Source: an uncultured Alphaproteobacteria bacterium
Lineage (GTDB): Bacteria > Pseudomonadota > Alphaproteobacteria > Rhodobacterales > Rhodobacteraceae
Reading direction: 5' to 3'
Length of the DNA: 45,000 nucleotides
Assembly: GCA_902537415.1 (NCBI GenBank)
Contig: CACBBC010000006.1
Coordinates: forward strand, 1 to 45,000
In this document: positions 22,383 through 30,360 of the stretch, piece after piece
Layout: every line of letters starts with the position of its first letter
Numbering within the stretch: the first letter of the stretch is position 1
Program-made: the position numbers and the translations under genes
The notes under the pieces: model-generated
Databases searched by the model: none
Told to the model about the DNA's origin: nothing
Seen by the model: the letters and a program-made list of their open reading frames with translations, nothing else

Positions 22383-22987
22383 TTATTTCCTAATAGGGGC
22401 TCCAGGTTCTAAATTGAGGACTTGGATATGACCAATTTGTTCCAGTATGTTGTACAAGCGTATTCCTTTACCTTTTCTGACTGAGGAAGGAGAAGCAGTC
22501 TTTTCTAGTAAGGTAGCGAATTCTTCCCACTGGTCTGGTTTATCTATATCACGAAATCGAGGCAGGTCATCTGGGATTTTCTCTTTAGTAACTTCAGGCA
22601 AATGATCCAAATATATTATAGCATTTGGTTCCAAGGACGTGTCTAGCGATGTAGAACAATGATTTTCGAAAAACATTAATCGCTCATTATTGTAGCCAGG
22701 GTGGTCAACCGCAAGTATTGAAAAGCATTCTTTGCAATATATTCTTGTGGATTTAACCCCCATTCTCAATTGGAAAGCTGCCATATTCTCCAAGCCAGAA
22801 AAGCTCTTTATGTCTGAATCGACATAAACTAGTTTTGGCAGGTCATGGGGCTTTACCCCCCCCCCTGTTTGTGGGCCCACTCCAGAGCTTGGCGACAGTC
22901 TTCGCATACACAGATGAGTGTTCTGTAAACCTTTTCTGTTTCTAAATTTATGGAGCATTTACCACAATGACATTTTATTTTGTTCAT
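22383..22987 (-). pseudogene. GFA/CENP-V-like zinc protein interrupted at a run of ten C
   Basis: The true N-terminus starts at ATG 22987 and reads MNKIKCHCGKCSINLE, then VCEDCRQALEW, before TAA at 22853. The downstream part lies in another frame (KPHDLPKLVYVDSD, then YCKECFSILAVDHPG) and ends at 22383. Together they form a GFA/CENP-V-type fold with zinc cysteines in CHCGKC, CEDC and CKEC. The frames are joined at ten consecutive G on the coding strand (22856-22865); one more G, or two fewer, would give an intact protein of about 200 residues. A frame starting at 22958 runs through the tract but reads the first half wrongly. The gene may be phase-variable, a fresh pseudogene, or miscalled at the homopolymer. 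Family members bind zinc and often glutathione adducts; the role here is unknown. Confidence 0.7.
22856..22865. repeat. Homopolymer tract C10 (G10 on the coding strand)
   Basis: Ten consecutive C inside the GFA-like gene, exceptional in this AT-rich window, at exactly the point where the reading frame breaks. Such tracts are prone to slipped-strand length change and to base-calling error. Confidence 0.9.
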
Positions 22988-23098
22988 AGATCTCTTATAA
23001 AAATAATCTTATATCGAAGTAATCTATCAGAAAAATTTTAAAAACTATAATTTTGCAGTAGATTATAATTCAAGGAGTATTTCCGTTTTTTTTAAAAG

Positions 23099-24745
23099 CT
23101 ATTTATAAAACCATACAGAATCTTTTCCTAGAAAAGCATTAATGGAAACCCTATCACCTACCCTAACTTTAATAGGCTCATCAAATAGATATATAGGTGT
23201 GCTCCAATGAGAGGAAACATCTCCAGGTATATTTTCGTATTGTATGTCTTCATAAAGCTTAACTGACATCCATTGAATTATTCCTACACAAGTTCCATTT
23301 TTATTTGCCTCAAACTCTAAGCTCTTTTTTTCATTCACAACTTTATTTGGATCACTAAGGCAAATGTCAAATGCATCTTTAGGATTGCTTAAAAAAGGTG
23401 CCTTGTTTTCAAGCTTTACATTGATTTTATTCGCGGTTATCGAATTAAATTTTGATAGGTCATATCCACAAACGCTAGCAACATTAGTAACATTCAAAAT
23501 TTCTAAACTATCTCCAATAAGGGCAACTCTGATCTTCCCACTCTCAGGAATAACTTTTCCACCATCTTTTAGCAATCTTGCATTTGCATCTGCCAAAGTA
23601 GTTCTAACTCCCTCACCTACAAATTCTGATGATAATATTTCTGATATTAAAATATCAGCTTTGCGAGGTAGGTCCTCACCCACTAGTAGCTCCGTTGATT
23701 TTTTATTTAATACGGTGATCTTTTCTTGGTAGCCATTTTCATGGATTATCTCTCTTGCTGTTTTAGAAATTGTCTCAATAGTTTCAGAGGTAATCACCTG
23801 CTTTGCACCACTATCTGCAGCCATCATCGATAATAATCCCGATCCTGTACCTATTTCTAAAACTAACATTTCTTCTTCGACTGCACGCTTTATAGCAGCG
23901 GAATATGCATCATTTCTTGCAGTGTCATTCATCATGGACAAATGCCATATTGGGACGGCCTTAGCTGAAACGTCATTTAGTTTCATCCTAGGTTCTACTA
24001 AATGAGGATCTAGCTCGATTGCCTTTTTTAAAGTAGTATAAGCCTCATAGTATCTACGTTCGCCTTTTAAAAAGTTACCCAGATTATTGAAAGCAAGTGC
24101 AAATTTAGGCTGTAATTCTACTACCTTTTTAAAATTTGCTTCTGCATCAGATTTTTTTCCTAGTTTCGCATAAATTATGCCAAGGTTGGTGTAAGCGTCG
24201 GCATACCTTGGCTTTAATTTAATTGCTTTTTTGTAACTCTCCTCAGCTTCATACATATTTCCAAGTTTCATTGAGATATTTCCGAGATTATATAGCGCCA
24301 ATGCAGAATCTGGGTTGAGTGAAAGTGTTTCAGTAAAACTGAGAGCCGCTTCTTCATCTTTTTTCAATTTTACAAGACATAGTCCCATGCCTAGGTGTGC
24401 CTCTGACAATGTTGGTTTTAACAGGATGGCTTTTCTGTAGCTTTCTGTTGCCTCTTCAATTTTATTTAGCTCACGCAATGTATTTCCCATGTTATTATGG
24501 GCTTGGGCTGAGTCAGGGAACAAAGAAACGGTCTTTCTATTGGTAGCTAAGGCGTCATTTAATCTGCCACTCTTTTTCAATGTAGATCCCAATATTTGGT
24601 ACAATTTTACATTGTCAGGAAATTTTTCGATCAGGGATAGAGCCAGTACTTCTGCCTTTTTGTAACTCCCATTTAGATATAGTTCGCCAAGATTTCGTAT
24701 CGAAGCCTCAGGAACACTGCTATTCTTAGAACTCTTTTTATTCAT
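23099..24745 (-). CDS. TPR-repeat protein fused to a protein arginine methyltransferase-like domain
   Basis: A 548-residue protein. Residues 10-255 are about seven tetratricopeptide repeats, with the typical A-x-x-NLG-x-x-x-x-x-G and A-x-x-x-Y-x-KAI-x-L-x-P pattern. The C-terminal half resembles eukaryotic PRMT7/PRMT9: WHLSMMNDTARNDAY (267-281), SAM motif I VLEIGTGSG (about 295-303), a double-E loop SEILSSEFVGEG with Glu369 and Glu374, and SHW (512-514) in place of the THW loop. It probably methylates arginine in proteins bound by the TPRs. ATG 24745, with AAGG six bases upstream, is preferred to ATG 24772. The gene stands between the GFA-like gene and tRNA-Ser. Confidence 0.82.
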   Translation of the reverse strand: MNKKSSKNSSVPEASIRNLGELYLNGSYKKAEVLALSLIEKFPDNVKLYQILGSTLKKSGRLNDALATNRKTVSLFPDSAQAHNNMGNTLRELNKIEEATESYRKAILLKPTLSEAHLGMGLCLVKLKKDEEAALSFTETLSLNPDSALALYNLGNISMKLGNMYEAEESYKKAIKLKPRYADAYTNLGIIYAKLGKKSDAEANFKKVVELQPKFALAFNNLGNFLKGERRYYEAYTTLKKAIELDPHLVEPRMKLNDVSAKAVPIWHLSMMNDTARNDAYSAAIKRAVEEEMLVLEIGTGSGLLSMMAADSGAKQVITSETIETISKTAREIIHENGYQEKITVLNKKSTELLVGEDLPRKADILISEILSSEFVGEGVRTTLADANARLLKDGGKVIPESGKIRVALIGDSLEILNVTNVASVCGYDLSKFNSITANKINVKLENKAPFLSNPKDAFDICLSDPNKVVNEKKSLEFEANKNGTCVGIIQWMSVKLYEDIQYENIPGDVSSHWSTPIYLFDEPIKVRVGDRVSINAFLGKDSVWFYK

Positions 24746-24874
24746 TTTTACCTTAAAGAAATGACAGGTCATATTATTTCAAGGCAAAGTTTAATTCAAC
24801 AATTGACTATTAGTTTGGCAATATAGGACTTTAATTCGAATGCTCAGTATTAATAAAAAATAGAGAGAATATCG

Positions 24875-24964
24875 TGGCGGACAGGATGGGATTCGAACCC
24901 ACGGAGGAGTTTCCCCCTCACTCCCTTAGCAGGGGAGCGCCTTAAACCACTCGGCCACCTGTCC
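24875..24964 (-). tRNA. tRNA-Ser (GCU)
   Basis: The minus strand reads GGACAGGTGGCCGAGTGG, then the anticodon stem-loop CTCCC-CTGCTAA-GGGAG (anticodon GCT, for AGC and AGU codons), a long variable arm typical of tRNA-Ser, the T arm GGGTTCGAATCCC, and the acceptor end CCTGTCC-G-CCA. The CCA is encoded. All stems pair. Confidence 0.97.
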
Positions 24965-25075
24965 ACGTAAAGGGTTACAATGCTATTCGTTTCTGTTCAA
25001 GGATAAAAAGCTTCTTTTCTGACATTTAATTTTTATTTGTGGCCTTTGTTACAGCTGCGCGTTATCAATATAGGA

Positions 25076-25543
25076 ATGTACAAAATTCTGCTGTTTTCAT
25101 TTGTTTTTCTAGCTTTAGACCAAGTGTCTAAATGGTTTGTAGTTTTCTATTTGGAATTAGAAAAAAAACTTTATCTAAACCTTAACAATCAGTTTATGAA
25201 TTTCTACATGGCCTGGAACAAGGGTATAAATTTTGGTCTTTTCGAGGGCGATAGTACTGGTCAAGCATACATTTTGACTGGGATTTCGATTGCTATCTCT
25301 GTAGTGTTTTTTATCTGGTTAAGAAATTCGACAAGTCTTCTAATTCAAATACTAGCGTCCTTAGTTATTGGAGGTGCCTTGGGTAATGCGATAGATAGAC
25401 TTCTATATGGAGCAGTTGCTGATTTCGTAAATGTTACCTGTTGTGGAATTAGAAACCCTTATTCTTTTAATTTAGCCGACGTATTTATATTTATTGGGCT
25501 AATAGGGCTATTAATTTTCAAGTACGACGAAAAACATAACTAG
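25076..25543 (+). CDS. lspA: Lipoprotein signal peptidase (signal peptidase II)
   Basis: An inner-membrane aspartic protease that removes the signal peptide of prolipoproteins after lipid attachment. It has four spans, with the family motifs DQVSKW, NKGINFGLF, GALGNAIDRL (catalytic Asp107) and FNLADVFI (catalytic Asp135). The ATG at 25076 gives 155 residues beginning MYKILLFSFVFLALDQ, the expected N-terminus. The frame is open upstream to a TTG at 25037, but the extra residues do not resemble the family. It is followed 80 bp later by mutL. Substrates in the window include the small lipoprotein at 28645. Confidence 0.93.
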   Translation: MYKILLFSFVFLALDQVSKWFVVFYLELEKKLYLNLNNQFMNFYMAWNKGINFGLFEGDSTGQAYILTGISIAISVVFFIWLRNSTSLLIQILASLVIGGALGNAIDRLLYGAVADFVNVTCCGIRNPYSFNLADVFIFIGLIGLLIFKYDEKHN

Positions 25544-25623
25544 ATTGGTTGCGGAATCTTCTTTGATGTACTAACAATAGTATGCTATTTTTAAAACATA
25601 CTAAATATTGTGGATAAAAACAT

Positions 25624-27459
25624 ATGAACCTAGAGAACCTCGGGTTATCTTCTAAAAGTTTACAGCCTAGTCGGATACGGCAACTCGATATTCATACCAG
25701 CAACCAAATCGCTGCTGGTGAAGTTATTGAAAGACCTAGTTCAGCTTTGAAAGAGTTAGTAGAAAACTCAATAGACGCGGGCGCAGACTTAATAGAAATA
25801 GTTTATTCAAATGGTGGAAAATCTTTTTTAAGCGTAAAAGATAATGGCTATGGAATTAATAAAGAGGACTTGTCATTAGCTGTATCAAGGCATGCAACCT
25901 CTAAAATACGTACGATTGGTGATCTGATAACCATAAATAGTCTGGGGTTCAGGGGAGAAGCGCTCGCCTCTATCGGGTCAGTCTCTGAGTTAACAATAAA
26001 ATCAAAGTTTATCAAAGCGAGTGAGACGTTTGAGATGTCCAGTAGATATGGAGAATTGAAACAGATTAAGCCCTCGCAGCATCTTGAAGGTACTCTCATA
26101 GAAATCAAAAACCTTTTTAAATCTATTCCGGCTCGATTAAAATTTTTGAAATCCGACAGAGCAGAAGGAATTTCCATTCTAGAGGTTGTGAAGAAATTAG
26201 CATTATCACACCCAGAGATTAGCTTTAGGCTTTTTGAAATTAAAGACGAAGGAAACCCAAGAGAAATTCTACGGTTGGAAAAATCCACTGGCTCTAATGG
26301 GTTGAGCAAAAGAATACAAGAGGTGCTTAAAAATTCATTCATGGAAAACTCCCAGCGAGTCGACTATGAAAGTAAAACTGTAAAAGTTACGGGCTATATC
26401 GGTTCTCCCACTTTTATCTCTGGAAAAGCTAATGGTTGCTATTTTTTTGTAAATGGGCGGTTTGTAAGAGACCGGTCCTTGCTTAGCTTTATAAGATTAG
26501 CGTATGGGGATCTATTGGAAAAGAGCGGTTTCCCCTCTGCGATACTTTTTCTCAATGTTCCGAGTGAAGAAATAGATGTAAATGTCCACCCTTCAAAAAT
26601 GGAAATCAAGTTTAAAAAACCCAATCTAATTAGAACATGTCTTAAATCTGCAGTACGCAACAGTCTGAATGTCGAGAGATTTAGTGCAAGAAGCCACTTA
26701 AGCAAACAGGCCTACTCTTATTTCAGAAAAGATTCGAGTTTTCAAAATCATCAGAGAATTGATTTTTCTAGCGACAGGAGAGAAAGCCTTGATCTTGGAG
26801 AAACACTGAATTTAGCTACCAGTTTTAATCCAGAAGATGATATTACTCACAAGATTAAACACGCGCAAAGCCGCGATAATAATAGACTAGGTACACCTAA
26901 AGCACATTTATTTAAGAATTTTATAGTTGCACAGAATGATAACGAGTTAGTTATAGTTGATCAGCATGCAGCACATGAAAGAATTCTGTACGAAAAACTC
27001 AAGGCACAGAAATACGATCAAGGGATAGCGATCCAAGAGTTATTGGTTCCTGAAATAGTAGAATTTACTAGTGTTGAAGTGGATGCCATTATTGAAAAAA
27101 AGAGCATTATGAAGCAATTAGGTTTAGAAATAGAGAGGTTTGGGCCAGCATCGATATGTATAAGAGGAATACCTGCAGTGTTGGGAGATATTTGCCCAAA
27201 AACACTGCTTATCGATCTTTTGGATGATTTGGAAAATTTTGATTCTCCTGAGAGTTTAGAGAACAAAATTGATAAAGTTTTTTCTAGTATGGCGTGTCAT
27301 GGGTCAGTAAGGTCTGGCAGAATACTTAATTACGAGGAAATGGATACTCTACTGAGAGAAATGGAGAAAACGCCGAATAGTGATCAATGTAACCATGGCA
27401 GACCTACTTATTTAAAATTGGACTTAGAGAAAATAAATAAGCTATTCGGGCGTACATAA
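25624..27459 (+). CDS. mutL: DNA mismatch repair protein MutL
   Basis: The 611-residue mismatch-repair ATPase. N-terminal GHKL motifs are complete: NQIAAGEVIERPSSALKEL, ELVENSIDAGAD, DNGYGI and GFRGEALASI. The C-terminal domain carries DQHAAHERILYEK, matching the DQHA-x2-E-x4-E metal motif of nicking-type MutL, plus CNHGRPTY at the end. It should therefore be an endonuclease-active MutL that nicks the new strand without MutH, as expected in alphaproteobacteria. The stop codon overlaps the rmuC ATG by one base (TAATG), so the two are probably translationally coupled. A short linker (about 345-420) separates the two halves. Confidence 0.97.
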   Translation: MNLENLGLSSKSLQPSRIRQLDIHTSNQIAAGEVIERPSSALKELVENSIDAGADLIEIVYSNGGKSFLSVKDNGYGINKEDLSLAVSRHATSKIRTIGDLITINSLGFRGEALASIGSVSELTIKSKFIKASETFEMSSRYGELKQIKPSQHLEGTLIEIKNLFKSIPARLKFLKSDRAEGISILEVVKKLALSHPEISFRLFEIKDEGNPREILRLEKSTGSNGLSKRIQEVLKNSFMENSQRVDYESKTVKVTGYIGSPTFISGKANGCYFFVNGRFVRDRSLLSFIRLAYGDLLEKSGFPSAILFLNVPSEEIDVNVHPSKMEIKFKKPNLIRTCLKSAVRNSLNVERFSARSHLSKQAYSYFRKDSSFQNHQRIDFSSDRRESLDLGETLNLATSFNPEDDITHKIKHAQSRDNNRLGTPKAHLFKNFIVAQNDNELVIVDQHAAHERILYEKLKAQKYDQGIAIQELLVPEIVEFTSVEVDAIIEKKSIMKQLGLEIERFGPASICIRGIPAVLGDICPKTLLIDLLDDLENFDSPESLENKIDKVFSSMACHGSVRSGRILNYEEMDTLLREMEKTPNSDQCNHGRPTYLKLDLEKINKLFGRT

Positions 27460-28625
27460 TGAGTAGTATTGACCCACTATTAGTTATTGTGTTAGCGAGC
27501 GCTCTATTTTTTTTAGCAGGTTTTTTAGTATTTAGGCAGTTTCGATCTTCAGATAAGGATGAGCTAGATAATAGTGAGGCCCTTAAAGAGGCTTTAAGAG
27601 ATTTATCGGTGAACCAACAGCAGATTGTAGGCAGTATAAAGGTAATCACAGATACACAAACCACTTCGCAGGCAGCTATTATTAAACACGTTGAGAGTAG
27701 ATTAGAGGAGATACAGAAATCAATTTCCTCTTCGTTGTCAGGAAGTTCTGTAAAAACTGCGCAGACATTAGGGGAGTTGCAGCAGAGACTGCAAACTATA
27801 GATAAAGCGCAAACAAATATAGAAAAATTGTCAGGAGAGGTGTTGGGTTTGCAGGAAATTTTGTCCAATAAGCAGGCCAGAGGTGTTTTTGGTGAAATCC
27901 AGCTTAAGGATATTGTGAGTAAAGCTCTTCCATCAGATGCTTATGATTTTCAATTTACTTTGTCTAACGGTAAACGGGCTGACTGCATTATTTTTCTCCC
28001 AGAGCCTCAAGGCAATATAGTCATTGATAGCAAGTTTCCTCTAGAGGCATATAATGGTATGATATCGAACACAAACGAAGTTGATAAAAGCAAAAATATT
28101 CAATTATTTCAGAACTCAATAAAAACTCATATAAAAGACATTTCTGAAAAATATATTATCGAGGGAGAGACTGCAGATGGAGCCATATTGTTTTTACCCT
28201 CTGAGGCAATTTATGCTGAGCTTCATGCAAATTTTTCAAATTTGGTAAATGAAGGATTTGAGTCACGTGTTTGGATTGTTTCACCTACCACTTTGATGGC
28301 AACATTAAATACTATGAGGGCTATCTTAAAAGATGAAAGATTGCGTCGTCACACCAGTCGCATTAGAGCAGAGTTAGACTTGCTGTATAAAGATATGCTG
28401 CGATTGGAGGGACGAATTATTAATTTGGATAAACATTTTACGCTTGCATCAAAAGATGTTGACGAAATAAAAATTTCAGCAAAAAAAGCATCTAAGCGGG
28501 TATTTAACATCGAGCGTTTTGAGTTTGAAGAATTATCGCAATCAGACACTAGAGATAAAACAGATTCGTCTGAGGTTGGAAAAATACTAGATAGCGAAGG
28601 CTCGAAAAAAATAAAATTAATTTAA
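27459..28625 (+). CDS. rmuC: DNA recombination protein RmuC homolog
   Basis: A 388-residue membrane-anchored protein. An N-terminal span (LLVIVLASALFFLAGFLVF, residues 7-25) is followed by a long coiled coil (about 40-130) and the RmuC nuclease-like domain containing RGVFGEIQLKDIV, DCIIFLPEPQGNIVIDSKFPL and ILFLPSEAIYAELHA. RmuC limits rearrangements at inverted repeats in Escherichia coli, and its fold relates to restriction endonucleases. Coupling to mutL by a one-base overlap makes a small DNA-maintenance unit. Confidence 0.93.
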   Translation: MSSIDPLLVIVLASALFFLAGFLVFRQFRSSDKDELDNSEALKEALRDLSVNQQQIVGSIKVITDTQTTSQAAIIKHVESRLEEIQKSISSSLSGSSVKTAQTLGELQQRLQTIDKAQTNIEKLSGEVLGLQEILSNKQARGVFGEIQLKDIVSKALPSDAYDFQFTLSNGKRADCIIFLPEPQGNIVIDSKFPLEAYNGMISNTNEVDKSKNIQLFQNSIKTHIKDISEKYIIEGETADGAILFLPSEAIYAELHANFSNLVNEGFESRVWIVSPTTLMATLNTMRAILKDERLRRHTSRIRAELDLLYKDMLRLEGRIINLDKHFTLASKDVDEIKISAKKASKRVFNIERFEFEELSQSDTRDKTDSSEVGKILDSEGSKKIKLI

Positions 28626-28644
28626 ACGAAAATGGGAGTAAATG

Positions 28645-28776
28645 ATGAAAAAACTAGTGTTATGTGGTTTGTTTTTTGCCATTCTATGTCTGCCTAGCTG
28701 CGGTACTGTTGGTGGAGCAATAAGCGGTTTGGGTGCTGACCTTGACATGGTCGGGGGCGCTATTGCAGGCTATTAA
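28645..28776 (+). CDS. Small glycine-rich lipoprotein
   Basis: A 43-residue protein not previously obvious because of its size. It has a basic start (MKKLVL), a hydrophobic core, a lipobox LPSC with Cys19, and a short glycine-rich tail GTVGGAISGLGADLDMVGGA. GGGAG lies six bases before the ATG at 28645; a second ATG three bases earlier is less well spaced. The length and composition resemble entericidin-type or other tiny outer-membrane lipoproteins of unknown role. It sits between rmuC and rpoH in the same direction. Confidence 0.75.
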   Translation: MKKLVLCGLFFAILCLPSCGTVGGAISGLGADLDMVGGAIAGY

Positions 28777-28851
28777 AGATCATGAAAAGTGACCGATATG
28801 CTAAAAACGCATGAATGATATGCATCTTGTGCTATTCAAAAACAGACAACT

Positions 28852-28880
28852 TACCCTTATGTTCACTTAATGAAAGGGTA
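28852..28880 (+). promoter_or_regulatory. Hairpin occluding the rpoH ribosome binding site (possible RNA thermometer)
   Basis: TACCCTT (28852-28858) pairs perfectly with AAGGGTA (28874-28880) across a 15-base loop. The right arm contains the only Shine-Dalgarno sequence (AAGGG) of rpoH, whose ATG is at 28886. A seven-pair stem of this strength could melt on heating and expose the site. Confidence 0.5.
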
Positions 28881-28885
28881 TTGAA

Positions 28886-29761
28886 ATGACTAGTTTGCAA
28901 AAAGGTTATCAATCATTAACTTCTACGGCGATGAAAGCTGAGATGCTAGAACCGGACGTAGAGCTTGAGTTGGCGCGAAAATGGCATCGAGAAGGTTGCG
29001 AGAAATCACTACATAGGCTTGTTAATGCATACATGAGATTAGCAGTCTCTATGGCATCAAAGTATGTAAAATACGGAGTAGATACTAACGAATTAATTCA
29101 AGAGGCTGGAATAGGTCTGATGAAAGCAGCTGAAAAATTTGATCCAGAGAGGGGTGTGCGCTTTTCTACATATGCTACTTGGTGGATTAAGGCTTCTATA
29201 CAAGACTTTGTACTCAGAAACTGGTCCTTAGTAAGGACGGGTTCAACAGCTTCTCAAAAATCTCTGTTTTTTAACTTAAAGCGTGTAAGGTCTCAAATAG
29301 AACGTGAATTTGATAGCACGGGAGCCTCGGTAGATTATGGTTCTCTGAATAAAATGGTTGCAGAAAAGATGGGAGTATCGCTCAGAGACGTAGAGATGAT
29401 GGACACAAGACTGTCAGGAGGTGACTTTTCTCTAAATTCACTCCAACAGGGCGAGGAAGGCAGAGAGTGGATTGAGACGATTGAAGACGAAAATTCATAT
29501 GGAGCTCATAGAGTTGAGAGAAATAAGGATGACGGAACAGTAAGATCCTGGATTGCGGAAGCAATAGAAACTTTAAACGACAGGGAAAAAACCATTGTCG
29601 TAGAACGTAAACTCCGTGATAAACCTAGGACGCTAGACTCGATCGGTGGTGAACTAGGAGTATCTAAAGAGAGAGTAAGACAATTGGAAGCTGAGGCTTT
29701 AAAGAAGCTGAGAAAGCACTTCGAAACACGCAAGGGTATTAGATCGGCATCAATTATTTAG
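28886..29761 (+). CDS. rpoH: RNA polymerase sigma factor RpoH (sigma-32)
   Basis: The heat-shock sigma factor. The 291 residues include region 2 (NELIQEAGIGLMKAAEKFDP, then GVRFSTYATWWIKASIQDFV), the RpoH box near TASQKSLFFNLKR, which contacts core polymerase and marks RpoH rather than RpoD, and region 4 with a helix-turn-helix ending GGELGVSKERVRQLEAEALKKLR. Length is normal. Its leader can fold a hairpin over the ribosome binding site. The clpB gene at the right end of the window is a typical target of this factor. The gene is monocistronic, with 67 bp before coaC. Confidence 0.97.
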   Translation: MTSLQKGYQSLTSTAMKAEMLEPDVELELARKWHREGCEKSLHRLVNAYMRLAVSMASKYVKYGVDTNELIQEAGIGLMKAAEKFDPERGVRFSTYATWWIKASIQDFVLRNWSLVRTGSTASQKSLFFNLKRVRSQIEREFDSTGASVDYGSLNKMVAEKMGVSLRDVEMMDTRLSGGDFSLNSLQQGEEGREWIETIEDENSYGAHRVERNKDDGTVRSWIAEAIETLNDREKTIVVERKLRDKPRTLDSIGGELGVSKERVRQLEAEALKKLRKHFETRKGIRSASII

Positions 29762-29827
29762 CCACAAAAGATTGAATACTAGACATTTTCCGCTTAACTT
29801 AGATCTAATATCTGGAAACGCGAGAAA

Positions 29828-30355
29828 ATGGATAAAATATTATTGGTAATATCAGGGGGAATAGCCGCCTATAAGTCTTTAGAATTGATACGGCTTTTTA
29901 AAAAGGCTGGTAAAGAGGTAAAATGTGTTGCTACTGATAGTGCCATGACGTTTATCACGTCTGCATCTGTAGAATATCTATCCGGCAACTCATTGAGAAC
30001 AAGTCTTGAGGATCGTGAACAAGAAATGAAAATGGGTCATATAGAATTAGCAAGATGGCCCGATTTAGTTTTGGTGGCTCCAGCAACCGCAAACATCATT
30101 TCGTCCGTCGCTAATGGACTTGCAGCTGATCTCGCACAAACACTCTTGATGGCAACCACAAAGCAGATAGTTTTTGCCCCCTCAATGAATGTAAAAATGT
30201 GGGAAAATAAATTATTTCAAAAAAATATTGATACTCTGTTATCAAATGGATACGAATTTTTAGGTCCTACTGAGGGTGAAATGGCATGTGGCGAGTTTGG
30301 TATGGGTCGAATGATGGAACCACAACAAATTTTTCAATCCTTAGTTACGAAGTAA
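29828..30355 (+). CDS. coaC: Phosphopantothenoylcysteine decarboxylase (separate CoaC)
   Basis: An FMN enzyme that decarboxylates 4'-phosphopantothenoylcysteine in coenzyme A synthesis. The 175 residues begin ILLVISGGIAAYKSLELIRL, carry the catalytic histidine in GHIELARWPDLVLVAPATAN, the PSMNVKMW substrate clamp and the flexible flap ACGEFGMGRM. In most proteobacteria this is the N-terminal half of a fused CoaBC protein of about 400 residues. Here the frame ends in TAA immediately after the complete domain, and the CoaB domain follows in a different frame with its own start five bases later. Confidence 0.93.
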   Translation: MDKILLVISGGIAAYKSLELIRLFKKAGKEVKCVATDSAMTFITSASVEYLSGNSLRTSLEDREQEMKMGHIELARWPDLVLVAPATANIISSVANGLAADLAQTLLMATTKQIVFAPSMNVKMWENKLFQKNIDTLLSNGYEFLGPTEGEMACGEFGMGRMMEPQQIFQSLVTK

Positions 30356-30360
30356 TGTAG

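Noticed and set aside
22383-22958. Intact 191-residue gene starting at 22958
   Set aside because: Its first 35 residues have no family character, while another frame over the same DNA encodes the expected GFA cysteines; the frames join at the C10 tract.
28825-28860. Heat-shock promoter CTTG with CCCTTATG upstream of rpoH
   Set aside because: The spacing of about 21 bases or more is too long for sigma-32 recognition.
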